47,885 nt of DNA from an uncultured Lachnospiraceae bacterium (GCA_910585635.1 CAJUFE010000034.1:1-47885); one strand, 5' to 3'; counted from the stretch's first letter, positions 19,637 through 28,117 are shown. Numbers and translations: made by a program. The notes: generated by a model from the sequence alone, not told the origin.

Positions 19637-20998
19637 TCATGCCTCAGCCTGTACCGTCTTGATCTGGGCGTCCAGGCCCTTAAAGATCCACAGGCATATG
19701 GCCACAGCCAACACGATGGAGATCACATCGGCCACTGCCTGGGCGTAGATCACACCCTCGAGACCGAAGAGCCGGTCCAGGATAAAGACCAGCGGGATGA
19801 ACACTAGGCCCTGCCGGCAGATGGTCAGGATCAGGGAGGGCATGGCCTTCCCCATCCCCTGGATCGTATTGATGCAGAGGAACAAGATCCCGATCACCGG
19901 GCCGGTCAGCTGCAGGGCGATCACCATCAAGATCCCGTAGCTCACCACCTGGCTGTCATTGATGAAAGCGCGGATCACAGCCTCCCTGGCCACCACCATC
20001 AGGATCGTCAGGGCCGTCCCCATCAGGACGGCGCACAGACCGGTGAACCGGAACACCTGTTTTAGGCGTTTGACATTTCGGGCTCCATAATTATAGCCGA
20101 TCAGCGGCTGGATCCCGGCACAGAGGCCGATCTGCAGGAGGACCACCAGCATATTGGCCTTCATGGCCACGCCCATGGCTGCCACCGGGTTATCGCCGTA
20201 GCCGGCCAGCACATTGTTAAGGACGATATTGGCACAGCTCATCAGGATATTGTTCATGGAGGCTGGGATCCCGATCGCCATGACCCCTGTAGCGATCCCG
20301 TCCCCCACCTTTAGATCTTTTAAGCGGATGGACAGGCTGGACTTTTTCTGCAGGAAATACAGAAGATAATAGAGACAGGCGGCCATATTGCCGATCACGG
20401 TGGCCACGGCTGCCCCCATCACACCCCAGCCAAAGCTCAAGATCATGATCGGATCTAAGACGATATTGGTCACCGTTCCGATCATGTTCCCGACCATGGA
20501 TTCCTTCGCCGCGCCCTCGCCTCGAAGGATGTTCCCATAGGCTGTGCCGAACATGATGAAAGGGGCTCCGAAAGAGATGAAGGCCAGATACTCCTTCGCG
20601 TACTGAAAGGTATTCTCGCTGGCTCCGATCAGCGTCAGGATCAGATCCATCCCCACCAGCGTCAGCGCTGCCATGATCACACCGATCCCAAGAGATCCAT
20701 AGCAGCAGAAAGAGGATATGCTCTTCGCCCTGTCCAGCTTCTTCTCGCCCAAAGCCCGGGAGATCGCCGAGCTGCCGCCGATGCCAAAAAGGTTCCCTAG
20801 GGCCATAAAGACCATAAAGATCGGCGTGGTCAGCGAGACCGCCGCCACCTGCATAGCGTCGTTGGTCTGGCCGATAAAAAAGGTATCGGCCATGTTATAG
20901 ATCACCACCACCAGCATGGAGATGATCGTGGGGATCGCCATGGTCGCCACGGCTTTCGGGATCGATGCTTCTTCGAATAGTGCCTTGTTGTCATTCAT
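19637..20998 (-). CDS. MATE-family multidrug efflux transporter
   Basis: A 453-residue MATE transporter with twelve predicted membrane segments, including IYNMADTFFIGQTNDAMQVA and SLTTPIFMVFMALGNLFGIG near the start. It is of the MepA-like clostridial type rather than the type of its neighbour. ATG 20998 (MNDNKALFEEA) is chosen because AGGAGGG lies 7 nt upstream; a longer in-frame reading starting in the leader hairpin is unlikely to be the main product. Its transcript has a roughly 205-nt leader with a short ORF and a terminator-like hairpin, so expression may be controlled by attenuation. Confidence 0.92.
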   Translation of the reverse strand: MNDNKALFEEASIPKAVATMAIPTIISMLVVVIYNMADTFFIGQTNDAMQVAAVSLTTPIFMVFMALGNLFGIGGSSAISRALGEKKLDRAKSISSFCCYGSLGIGVIMAALTLVGMDLILTLIGASENTFQYAKEYLAFISFGAPFIMFGTAYGNILRGEGAAKESMVGNMIGTVTNIVLDPIMILSFGWGVMGAAVATVIGNMAACLYYLLYFLQKKSSLSIRLKDLKVGDGIATGVMAIGIPASMNNILMSCANIVLNNVLAGYGDNPVAAMGVAMKANMLVVLLQIGLCAGIQPLIGYNYGARNVKRLKQVFRFTGLCAVLMGTALTILMVVAREAVIRAFINDSQVVSYGILMVIALQLTGPVIGILFLCINTIQGMGKAMPSLILTICRQGLVFIPLVFILDRLFGLEGVIYAQAVADVISIVLAVAICLWIFKGLDAQIKTVQAEA

Positions 20999-21069
20999 AT
21001 CCGTTCCCTCCTGTTCGTAAGATGTAAAGCTTGTAAAGCGATAAAATGTGGCAGAAAGATGAAACTTGT

Positions 21070-21115
21070 AAAAAAATAGAGGAGGGTAACGCAAGATCTG
21101 CATACCCTCAACTCT
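21070..21115 (-). promoter_or_regulatory. Attenuator-like hairpin in the MATE leader
   Basis: On the minus strand GAGGGTA (21103-21109) pairs with TACCCTC (21082-21088), extended by AGAG/CTCT at the base (21112-21115 with 21078-21081). Seven T follow at 21070-21076. It lies inside the leader, between promoter and MATE start. Confidence 0.65.
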
Positions 21116-21178
21116 TTATAGTTGGTTTTCTGCCAATATGAAAGCTTGTTCTGCTCTGACAGGCATGTCCGGGCACAT
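21116..21178 (-). CDS. Possible 20-residue leader peptide of the MATE gene
   Basis: ATG 21178 opens a 20-codon frame (MCPDMPVRAEQAFILAENQL) whose TAA ends one base before the attenuator stem. The ribosome binding site is poor. The location is that of a regulatory leader peptide, but the sequence alone does not prove translation. Confidence 0.3.
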   Translation of the reverse strand: MCPDMPVRAEQAFILAENQL

Positions 21179-21212
21179 CATATCGATGCCTGGAACTTAC
21201 TGTCAGTTTGTT

Positions 21213-21241
21213 ATTTTACGACGCTATGGCGGTTTTGTCAA
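21213..21241 (-). promoter_or_regulatory. Promoter of the MATE gene
   Basis: On the minus strand TTGACA (21236-21241), a 17-nt spacer and TAAAAT (21213-21218). It predicts a start near 21205 and a leader of about 205 nt. Confidence 0.75.
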
Positions 21242-21308
21242 GGCTTTGTTTTTCTTTTTGTGAGCCTTTTTGTGGGCTATTTGCAGACTACATCTATATT
21301 TGCACGCA

Positions 21309-21339
21309 GAAATAAAGCCCTGTCTTTCAACAGAGCCTT
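21309..21339 (-). terminator. Terminator after sigK
   Basis: AAGGCTCTGT, a 6-nt loop, then ACAGGGCTTT (21314-21339 on the minus strand, 10-bp stem with G-U pairs), running into TTTATTTC. It lies 20 nt after the sigK stop. Confidence 0.6.
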
Positions 21340-21358
21340 ACAAACCTCGATCCTTCTC

Positions 21359-21988
21359 CTACCCCGGAGCCTCCATCTCCCGCCGCATCTTTTCCAATGC
21401 CTTCTTCTCGATCCTGGACACATAGGACCGGGAGATGCCCAGCTTCTCTGCAATCTCCCGCTGGGTATGCTCCTTCTTCCCATAAAGCCCGTAACGCATC
21501 CCCACCACAGTCTTTTCCGTATCCTTCAGACATTTCTCATAGGACATGTACAGATCTTTTACATCCTGCTCAAAGATCAGATCCTCGATCGTCTCCTTGT
21601 TCTCCATCTCGATCACATCCACAAGGCTGACGGTCTCGCCGTCCTTATCCACCCCGATCGGCTCGAAGAGGGAGACCTCTTTGCTGTACTTTTTTCCTGC
21701 CCGAAGGAGCATGAGGATCTCATTTTCCACGCATTTCGCTGCATAGGTCGCCAGCCGGGAGCCTTTATCGATGTTAAAGGTATTGATCGCCTTGATCAGG
21801 CCGATGGTCCCCACACTGATCAGATCCTCCATATCATGGTCTGTCCCCTGGTACTTTTTCACCACATGGGCTACCAGCCGCATGTTCCGGAGGATCAGCA
21901 CGCCCTTCGCCTCCTGATCGCCCTCTTTGCAGCGTTCCAGATATTCCTTCTCTTCGCTGGCAGATAATGGTTTTGGAAAAGTCTTCAA
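21359..21988 (-). CDS. sigK: Sporulation sigma factor SigK, without pro-sequence
   Basis: SigK directs late mother-cell transcription during sporulation (cortex, coat). The core matches the family: FPKPLSASEEKEYLERCKEGD, LRNMRLVAHVVKKY, region 2 DLISVGTIGLIKAINTF, ATYAAKCVENEILM, and region 4.2 TQREIAEKLGISRSYVSRIE. The protein has 209 residues and begins directly at the point where mature Bacillus sigma-K begins. The start is a TTG at 21988 with AGGTGG 6 nt upstream, and an in-frame stop lies about 16 codons before it, so there is no room for the hydrophobic inhibitory pro-sequence. The gene is also uninterrupted: no skin element. Confidence 0.93.
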   Translation of the reverse strand: MKTFPKPLSASEEKEYLERCKEGDQEAKGVLILRNMRLVAHVVKKYQGTDHDMEDLISVGTIGLIKAINTFNIDKGSRLATYAAKCVENEILMLLRAGKKYSKEVSLFEPIGVDKDGETVSLVDVIEMENKETIEDLIFEQDVKDLYMSYEKCLKDTEKTVVGMRYGLYGKKEHTQREIAEKLGISRSYVSRIEKKALEKMRREMEAPG

Positions 21989-22221
21989 AGAAAGCCACCT
22001 GATCGCATATACTTTACTATCAGTCTATGCGCAGGCGGCTTTTCCCGTGCTTTTACACTTTTTATTTCCGTGAGCAATGAGCCAGGTGCCGTGCTTGCAC
22101 GAGCATTTGGCGAGGGTCTGCCCCTCCTTATCGGGCAATGCCGCGAGGGTCAAATACCCCGTTTTTTGCAGCAGGGTATTTGACCTTCTTATAGCGACAG
22201 AAGTGGACATCTCAGCACGGT
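21989..22221. repeat. Structured intergenic region between sigK and the nitroreductase
   Basis: Contains a perfect 12-bp inverted repeat, GGTCAAATACCC (22148-22159) and GGGTATTTGACC (22174-22185), with a T-rich loop. A second imperfect stem lies near 22080-22120 (GTGCCGTGCTTGCACGAGCA region). One frame stays open for 66 codons on the minus strand but runs through the inverted repeats and has no plausible ribosome binding site. The sigK promoter should also lie here. Confidence 0.5.
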
Positions 22222-22740
22222 TCATCGGATATACTCCACCTGTCCGATCCGCTCCTTAGGCGCCGGCGCGCCCCCGTCCTTATAGCCCAGAGCCGCCATC
22301 CCGTAGACTACATGGTCCGCCGGGATATGGAAGGTGTCCAGGATCTGCCGGATCCGCGGCGCGTCGCAGATCCCCTGGAGCTGGTTGATCCACACACAGC
22401 CAAGGCCCAAGGCCTCCGCCGCCAGGTAGATGTTCTCCATGGCACAGGCATTATCCTCCGGGCCGAACTTGCTCTCCTTTAGGTTGGAGGGGATCAGCAG
22501 GACCTCCGGCTGGTACATATCGTACCCTTCCCGCCCCAGCTCAGCGGCGACCGCGGCCGCCAGCTGCTGGATCTTCTCCCGGCTCTCCACCACCGTAAAT
22601 TTCCAGGTCTGCCTCCCCATCCCGCTGGGCGCATGAAGGGCGCAGTCCACGATCGTGCGGATGTCGTCCTCCCGCAAAGGTTTTTTCAGGAAGCTCCTGG
22701 TGCTCCTTCTGTTCAAGATCGTCTGGATCGTCTGGTCCAT
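22222..22740 (-). CDS. Nitroreductase-family flavoprotein
   Basis: A 172-residue FMN protein of the nitroreductase fold. The N-terminal RRSTRSFLKKPL holds the FMN phosphate contacts, followed by HAPSGMGRQTWKFTVV and AAEALGLGCVWINQ, with GMAALGYKDG near the end. Such enzymes reduce nitroaromatics, quinones or flavins with NAD(P)H; the natural substrate is unknown. Length is at the short end of the family, as common in clostridia. ATG 22740 lies about 7 nt after GGAGG. Confidence 0.9.
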   Translation of the reverse strand: MDQTIQTILNRRSTRSFLKKPLREDDIRTIVDCALHAPSGMGRQTWKFTVVESREKIQQLAAAVAAELGREGYDMYQPEVLLIPSNLKESKFGPEDNACAMENIYLAAEALGLGCVWINQLQGICDAPRIRQILDTFHIPADHVVYGMAALGYKDGGAPAPKERIGQVEYIR

Positions 22741-22874
22741 CTTTCTATGCCTCCTTATACATTCTCATATCATTATATTTTTGCATGATGTACGGCATTA
22801 TATGCCCCAATTTATCAGGTACAGACAGTCATCACTTTGCCCATAACCGAGGGATCCATATCGATCGTTGGCTA

Positions 22875-23138
22875 TCAACGCTGAAGGGTCGCAAGATATG
22901 ACTCGAATTCAGCCTCGGTATAGGTATGTACTTCTTTGAAACAGTAGTTTTGGAACATCTTAAGCCCAAAACAGATATACTCTTCCTTTGCATATCGCCT
23001 TAAAGTTTTGGCAATATGGTCAAAGGAAGAAGACGGCTGGACTTCCCTGCTATTTTTCTTGGTAAGCTCTTCATCAAATTTATTGTTCCTATTAGAAGTT
23101 TCATTATATACCAAAAAATATTTTACAGCATCACGCAT
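22875..23138 (-). CDS. Unrecognised 87-residue protein, probably a gene remnant
   Basis: The frame encodes a charged protein (for example KFDEELTKKNSREVQPSSSF and LKMFQNYCFKEVHTYTEAEF) with no motif I recognise. It is more AT-rich than neighbouring genes, and its frame continues upstream of the ATG without a ribosome binding site. It lies directly downstream of a broken AAA ATPase start, so I read it as the surviving tail of a decayed, probably acquired, locus. Confidence 0.4.
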   Translation of the reverse strand: MRDAVKYFLVYNETSNRNNKFDEELTKKNSREVQPSSSFDHIAKTLRRYAKEEYICFGLKMFQNYCFKEVHTYTEAEFESYLATLQR

Positions 23139-23176
23139 ATCGGATATCCTGGTCGAAGTGATATCAGATCGGATAT

Positions 23177-23382
23177 TTATCTAGTTCGATCATCTTGCCA
23201 CCTTTCATCCTCAAGCTTCTGAAGTGGGCTGGAAAGTTTTGCATATATCCGGTCGATACATTCCGTAACATCAGCGATCTCTGCCTGGTCTCCCACTACT
23301 TCCGATAGGTAATACTTACAAGTCCGTTGATCTCCACTTGAGCTGTGCTGATCTTGCCTATATTTTTTAAAGATAGCTTCAT
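23177..23382 (-). pseudogene. Truncated AAA-family ATPase gene start
   Basis: ATG 23382 with GGAGG 6 nt upstream opens MKLSLKNIGKISTAQVEING, the standard N-terminus of RecF/OLD-like AAA ATPases, which is normally followed by a Walker A P-loop. Here the P-loop is missing and the frame stops within about 30 codons. The adjacent frame then carries a coding-like stretch (YYLSEVVGDQAEIADVTECI) to 23177. This is a deleted and frameshifted relic. The full-length family acts in DNA repair or phage defence, but nothing functional remains. Confidence 0.65.
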
Positions 23383-23417
23383 GCTATTCCTCCATTTATG
23401 CAGATACTCCGCCACCA

Positions 23418-25502
23418 CTACAGGTTCGGCCCCGCCGCTCCCTTCCGCTGCTGGCTTGCCAGCTTCTCTCTGATCCCCTGATGTTCTTTTGCCTCCAGCT
23501 TGGGATCTTCCTCGAACAGTGCCTCTACCTCCCCGGCCACGGTCTTTAGGATATCCGCGTCGGTAAAGATGTCCGCCAGCTTAAATCCCATCTCCCCGCT
23601 CTGGCGCACGCCGAAAAAGTCGCCTGGGCCCCGCAGCTTCAGATCCTCCGAGGCGATGTGGAAGCCGTCGTTGGAGTGGTTTAAGATGTCCAGACGTTTG
23701 GAGGTATCCTCGTCGCCGGAGCAGTCTACCATGATGCAGTAGGACTGATACTTCCCCCGGCCTACACGGCCCCGGAGCTGGTGGAGCTGGGCCAGGCCGA
23801 AGCGTTCCGCGTTCTCGATCATCATCACGGTGGCATTGGGCACATTGACCCCCACCTCGATCACGGTGGTGGACACCAGGACCTGGATCTGGCCTGCGGC
23901 GAACCGCTCCATGATCTGCTCCTTTTCTCCTCCCTTCATCTTTCCGTGGAGGTAGTCGATCCGGATCCCTGGCGGCAGTTCCTTTCTAAGGAGCTTGGTG
24001 TAGTCCAGCACATTCTCCGCCTCGATCATCTCACTGGCCTCCACCATGGGGCAGATCACATAGGCCTGCCGTCCCTGGGCCACCTGCTTAGCGATAAAGT
24101 CGTAGGCCCGCTTCCGATAGTCCTTGCCCACCACACAGTTCTTGATCGGCAGGCGGTCTGCCGGGAGCTGGTCGATCACGGAGATATCCAGATCCCCGTA
24201 AAGGATGATCGCCAAGGTCCTGGGGATCGGGGTGGCGCTCATCACCAGCACATGGCAGGGGCCGCCGCTCTTTTCGCCAAAGAGTTCCCGCTGGCCCACA
24301 CCGAACCGATGCTGCTCATCGGTGATCACCAGCGCCAGCTTATCGTACACCACCTTTTCCTGGATCAGCGCATGGGTGCCGATGATGATATCGGCTTCAT
24401 GGCCTTGGATCTTCTCGTAGGCCAGCCGCTTCTCCTTTGCGGTCATGGAGCCGGTGACCAGCACCGGCGTCTTCTCGATCCCATAGGTCTTAAAGAGGGA
24501 CAGGACCGACTCATAGTGCTGTCTGGCCAGGACCTCGGTAGGGGCCATCATCGCGCCCTGGTAGCCATTATCCGCCACGGTCAGAAGGGCCAGGATCGCG
24601 ATGATCGTCTTGCCGGAGCCCACGTCCCCCTGGATCAGCCGGTCCATCACGAAGGCCCCGCAGAGCCCCCGTTCCACCTCCTGCCAGGTCCGCTCCTGGG
24701 GTGGGGTCAGACGATACGGGAGGGCTTTTATGAGCGCTCCCGCAGCCTTTGAAGGTGCCATGGGAAAGACGGACCGCGCCTCCTCCCGATGCTCCTTCAG
24801 CCGCCTGACGTTCATCAAAAAGAGGAAGAACTCGTCAAAGACCAGCCGCTTCCTGGCACCCATGAGCTGTGCCTGATCCTTCGGATAATGGATATGCGCC
24901 ACTGCCTGCCCATAGTCCTCCAGCCCATACCTTTCCCGGAGCGCATCCGGCAGATAGTCCGGCCCCGGCTCCCAGGCCTCCAGGGCCTGGGCCACCGCCT
25001 TGGCGATCGCCTTATTCCCCAGGCCCCTGGTCTGGCCATAGATCGGCTGCAGGGAATGGACCAGCCGCCCGAAGGCTTCTGGTGTGAAGACCTCCGGCTG
25101 CTCCATGGTGAGCCGTCCCCGCTTCATGACCACCCGTCCCCGGAAGACATACATGGTCCCGGTCTTTAGGTTGGACCGCATATAGGGCATATTGAACCAG
25201 GACAGCTGCAGGCTGCCGGTCAGGTCCTTGAGCTGGGCCGTTACCATCTGCAGCCCTTTTAAGTTCAAAAGCTCCGCCGGTTTCATCAAGATCCCGGCCA
25301 CAGCCCCTACGGCATTTTCCTTCAGCTGCCCGATCGGCAACGGCTCCTCAAAGGCGTCATAGTCCCTGGGATAGTAGTCTAAAAGCCCGCCCACTGTCTC
25401 CACGCCCAGCTTCCGAAACAGCTTCCCCGTCTTCTCCCCGATCCCCTTCAAGGTCTCGATCGACTGATCCTCCATACACATTCCCGCCGTCATCACTTCC
25501 AT
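23418..25502 (-). CDS. recG: ATP-dependent DNA helicase RecG
   Basis: RecG remodels stalled replication forks and Holliday junctions. The N-terminal wedge/OB domain spans about residues 55-160. Walker A GDVGSGKT is at 292-299 and the DEAD-box variant DEQHRFG is near 395. In the C-terminal helicase domain, VSTTVIEVGVNVPNATVMMI and QLHQLRGRVGRGKYQS are characteristic of RecG. The length of 694 is normal. Several in-frame ATGs cluster at the start (25502, 25493, 25475); none has a superior ribosome binding site, so the exact start is uncertain by up to ten codons. Its placement after a DAK2 kinase gene is a common Firmicute arrangement. Confidence 0.96.
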   Translation of the reverse strand: MEVMTAGMCMEDQSIETLKGIGEKTGKLFRKLGVETVGGLLDYYPRDYDAFEEPLPIGQLKENAVGAVAGILMKPAELLNLKGLQMVTAQLKDLTGSLQLSWFNMPYMRSNLKTGTMYVFRGRVVMKRGRLTMEQPEVFTPEAFGRLVHSLQPIYGQTRGLGNKAIAKAVAQALEAWEPGPDYLPDALRERYGLEDYGQAVAHIHYPKDQAQLMGARKRLVFDEFFLFLMNVRRLKEHREEARSVFPMAPSKAAGALIKALPYRLTPPQERTWQEVERGLCGAFVMDRLIQGDVGSGKTIIAILALLTVADNGYQGAMMAPTEVLARQHYESVLSLFKTYGIEKTPVLVTGSMTAKEKRLAYEKIQGHEADIIIGTHALIQEKVVYDKLALVITDEQHRFGVGQRELFGEKSGGPCHVLVMSATPIPRTLAIILYGDLDISVIDQLPADRLPIKNCVVGKDYRKRAYDFIAKQVAQGRQAYVICPMVEASEMIEAENVLDYTKLLRKELPPGIRIDYLHGKMKGGEKEQIMERFAAGQIQVLVSTTVIEVGVNVPNATVMMIENAERFGLAQLHQLRGRVGRGKYQSYCIMVDCSGDEDTSKRLDILNHSNDGFHIASEDLKLRGPGDFFGVRQSGEMGFKLADIFTDADILKTVAGEVEALFEEDPKLEAKEHQGIREKLASQQRKGAAGPNL

Positions 25503-25555
25503 ACTTTATATCACTCGCATCCATACCATCCACTGTGGGGAGGGAACCCCGTTCC

Positions 25556-27268
25556 TCACTCTACCGAGAGCAGATAATAGTACACCGGCTGTCCACCATC
25601 CTGCAGCTCGATCTCCACATCGGCAAACTTCTCTCTGGCCTTTTCACACAGGGCCTCCGCATCTTCTTCGGATACATCCGCCCCATAGTAGACCGTGACC
25701 AGCTCGGACTCCTCGTCGATCATGGCCTCCAGCGCCTTCAGCGTGGCATCCGGGATCGTCTTCTCCACCGCCAGCATGCCGCCGTCCCCGATCGCCATGA
25801 TATCGCCCTGGGTGATATCCATTCCATCAATGTTGGTGGTGCGCACCGCATAGGTGACTTGTCCGGTCTTGACATGCCCCATCTCGGCCTTCATGTTCTC
25901 CAGGTTCTCCTCCGTGGTCAGATCCGGCATAAAGTTGATCAGCGCCGTGATGCCCTGGGGCACGGTCTTGGAGGGGACCACCAGGAGCCTCTTGTCCTTG
26001 ACCAGGTGCATGGCCTGCTCCGCCGCCAGGATGATGTTCTTATTATTCGGCAGGACAAAGATCGTGTCCGCATTCACCTTGTCCACCGCGTTTAAGATGT
26101 CCTCGGTGCTGGGGTTCATGGTCTGTCCGCCTTCGATCAGATAGTCGGCCCCGATCCCCTTGAAGATCTCCGTCAGCCCCTCGCCCACGGAGACCGCGAT
26201 GAAGCCAAAGGGCTTTTTCGTGGCCGCGGCTTCCCGGGTTGCCTCCTGGGCGGCTTTTTTCTCGTCCTCCGCCTTCTGTTTAGCCGCCACCTTCTCCGCG
26301 TCCTTGATCAGCCGCTCCTGGTGCTCCTCCCGCATGTTATCGATCTTCAAGCGGGACAGGGAGCCGAAGGTGAGGGCCTTCTCGATGGCCTGGCCGGGAT
26401 GGTCGGTGTGTACATGGACCTTGACCACGTCCTCGTCGGCCACCACCACGATCGAATCCCCCAGCCCTTCCAGGAAAGCCTTAAAACCGTGCTCCTCCTG
26501 GTCGGTGAACTCTTTCTCCGTGTTGATGATAAACTCGGTGCAGTAGCCGAACTTTATGGAAGCGGTCTCGATCTTCGACCGGTCCATGGTGAGGGCTGCG
26601 CCTGTACCTTTAAGACTTACGCTCCCTTCCGCTCCCGAAGGCAGACGGACCTCCTTCCCCTCAAGGCCTTCTAAGCAGCCCTTGACCACCTGCATCAGTC
26701 CCTGTCCGCCGGAATCCACCACGCCGGCCTGCTTGAGCACCGGCAGCATCTCCGGCGTCCGATCGAGCACCGCGTCCCCCTCTTCGATCACCTGCCGGCA
26801 GAAGTCCAGGATATCCCTGGTCTGGGGCGCCAGTTGGGCCGCCTTCTCCGACATGCCCTTGGCCACGGTGAGGATGGTCCCCTCCTTAGGCTTCATGACG
26901 GCCTTGTAGGCGGTCTCCACGGCCCGCACAAAGGCATTGGCCAGGATGGTGGTGTCGATCTGCTCTACACCCTTGATCTCCTTGGTGAAGCCTCTGAACA
27001 GCTGGGAGAGGATGACGCCGGAGTTTCCCCTGGCGCCCCGCAAGGAGCCGGAGGAGATGGCCTTCGCTAAGGACGCCATGGTGGGCTCTTCGATCGCCGC
27101 CACCTCTCTGGCCGCAGACATGATCGTCAGTGTCATATTGGTCCCGGTGTCTCCGTCAGGGACCGGGAAAACATTCAGTTCGTTGATCCATTCTTTTTTT
27201 GCTTCCAGGCTGCTGGCCCCGGCTAAAAACGCCTTCTGCAGCGATCTCGCATTGATCGTATCCATCAC
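25556..27268 (-). CDS. DAK2/DegV-type kinase, FakA-like (YloV family)
   Basis: A 570-residue protein of the YloV/FakA family. The N-terminal DAK2 domain binds ATP and metal through PDGDTGTNMTLTI (residues 37-49), followed by GSLRGARGNSGVILSQLFRG. A middle domain contains the sequence IETASIKFGYCTEF, and a C-terminal DegV-like domain ends in QDGGQPVYYYLLSVE. FakA phosphorylates fatty acids presented by a FakB (DegV) partner, feeding phospholipid synthesis; no fakB is seen here. The gene lies between asp23 (11 nt upstream) and recG, the classical Firmicute order. Confidence 0.92.
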   Translation of the reverse strand: MMDTINARSLQKAFLAGASSLEAKKEWINELNVFPVPDGDTGTNMTLTIMSAAREVAAIEEPTMASLAKAISSGSLRGARGNSGVILSQLFRGFTKEIKGVEQIDTTILANAFVRAVETAYKAVMKPKEGTILTVAKGMSEKAAQLAPQTRDILDFCRQVIEEGDAVLDRTPEMLPVLKQAGVVDSGGQGLMQVVKGCLEGLEGKEVRLPSGAEGSVSLKGTGAALTMDRSKIETASIKFGYCTEFIINTEKEFTDQEEHGFKAFLEGLGDSIVVVADEDVVKVHVHTDHPGQAIEKALTFGSLSRLKIDNMREEHQERLIKDAEKVAAKQKAEDEKKAAQEATREAAATKKPFGFIAVSVGEGLTEIFKGIGADYLIEGGQTMNPSTEDILNAVDKVNADTIFVLPNNKNIILAAEQAMHLVKDKRLLVVPSKTVPQGITALINFMPDLTTEENLENMKAEMGHVKTGQVTYAVRTTNIDGMDITQGDIMAIGDGGMLAVEKTIPDATLKALEAMIDEESELVTVYYGADVSEEDAEALCEKAREKFADVEIELQDGGQPVYYYLLSVE

Positions 27269-27279
27269 CGGTCTCCTCC

Positions 27280-27636
27280 TTAATCGATCACTCTCACACC
27301 TTCCACGTAGATGTTGATCTTATCAACCTCCATGCCGGTGAACTCTTCGACTTTGTACTTGACATTCTCGATCAGATTATCCGCCACTGCGCAGATACTG
27401 ACCCCGTACGCCACGATCACATGGAAATCCACGGACATGTGATCCTCGTGGATCACCACATTGATCCCATGGGTCAGGCTCTCCCGCTTTAAAAGCTTGA
27501 CCAGGCCATCCTTCATGCTGACGGCCGCCATACCTACGATGCCGAAGCACTCTACGGCCGTCATACCGGCGTACAGTGCGATGACGTTCTGATCGATCAC
27601 GATCTCGCCCAGCTTGTTCCTAATTCGACCCCTCAT
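27280..27636 (-). CDS. Asp23/Gls24-family envelope stress protein
   Basis: A 118-residue YloU-type Asp23 protein: GEIVIDQNVIALYAGMTAVE at the N-terminus, and VVIHEDHMSVDFHVIVAYG then NLIENVKYKVEEFTGMEV. The family is linked to cell-envelope homeostasis and usually stands next to the DAK2 kinase gene, as here. ATG 27636 has AGGAGG 7 nt upstream. A TATACT -10 lies about 35 nt upstream on the minus strand, with a weak -35, in the region shared with divergent rpmB. Confidence 0.92.
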   Translation of the reverse strand: MRGRIRNKLGEIVIDQNVIALYAGMTAVECFGIVGMAAVSMKDGLVKLLKRESLTHGINVVIHEDHMSVDFHVIVAYGVSICAVADNLIENVKYKVEEFTGMEVDKINIYVEGVRVID

Positions 27637-27713
27637 ATTGTAGCCTCCTAACACTTTATAGGAACAAGTATACACTATTTTGCGTAAAAAAGAAATAAAT
27701 TTTTAAATTTCCC

Positions 27714-27742
27714 TTGCTTTTTTCAGGGTTTTCTGCTAAGAT
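27714..27742 (+). promoter_or_regulatory. rpmB promoter
   Basis: TTGCTT (27714-27719), a 17-nt spacer, TAAGAT (27737-27742). It leads into a roughly 60-nt leader before the AAAGGAGG of rpmB. Confidence 0.65.
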
Positions 27743-27811
27743 ATTTTTGTTATGGATCTTTGGGAGTACATCCAGCAAAGATCCAAGTACCGTTAAAGGA
27801 GGTGCAAAGTC

Positions 27812-27997
27812 ATGGCAAAATGTGCGATCTGCAGTAAGGCCGCTCACTTCGGCAACGCTGTGAGCCATTCCCATAGAAGGTCCAACAAAATGTGGAAAGC
27901 GAACATAAAATCCGTAAGGGTCAAGACCGTGGGCGGTTCTAAGAAGATGTATGTATGTACTTCTTGCCTGCGTTCCGGTCTGGTAGAGCGTGTCTGA
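27812..27997 (+). CDS. rpmB: 50S ribosomal protein L28
   Basis: A 61-residue ribosomal protein: MAKCAICSKAAHFGNAVSHS, SHRRSNKMWKANIKSVRV, and the C-terminal KMYVCTSCLRSGLVERV. The four cysteines (CxxC at 4-7 and CTSC near 49) mark the zinc-binding form of L28. AAAGGAGG lies 9 nt upstream. It is monocistronic, with its own promoter and a strong terminator, and divergent from asp23, the usual clostridial arrangement. Confidence 0.98.
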   Translation: MAKCAICSKAAHFGNAVSHSHRRSNKMWKANIKSVRVKTVGGSKKMYVCTSCLRSGLVERV

Positions 27998-28072
27998 TCC
28001 TAAAAGGGCAGGCGGGCTTATGGAAAGCGCCAGCGGCGCATCTTATCGGATATCTTCCGTAAGTAAAAAAGT

Positions 28073-28099
28073 CTCCGGTCTTTCGACCGGAGTTTTTTT
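28073..28099 (+). terminator. rpmB terminator
   Basis: CTCCGGTC, loop TTTC, GACCGGAG, then seven T. An A-run before it also allows termination from the left-moving side, so it may serve both strands. Confidence 0.9.
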
Positions 28100-28117
28100 A
28101 TGCCTTGCCATGCAGCT

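Noticed and set aside
20999..21103. N-terminal extension of the second MATE protein
   Set aside because: The longer frame starts in the attenuator hairpin loop, while a strong AGGAGGG lies before ATG 20998. The extension, if translated, would be a leader peptide rather than part of the transporter.
22025..22225. 66-codon ORF between sigK and the nitroreductase gene
   Set aside because: It crosses the perfect inverted repeat and another stem, and its start has no ribosome binding site.
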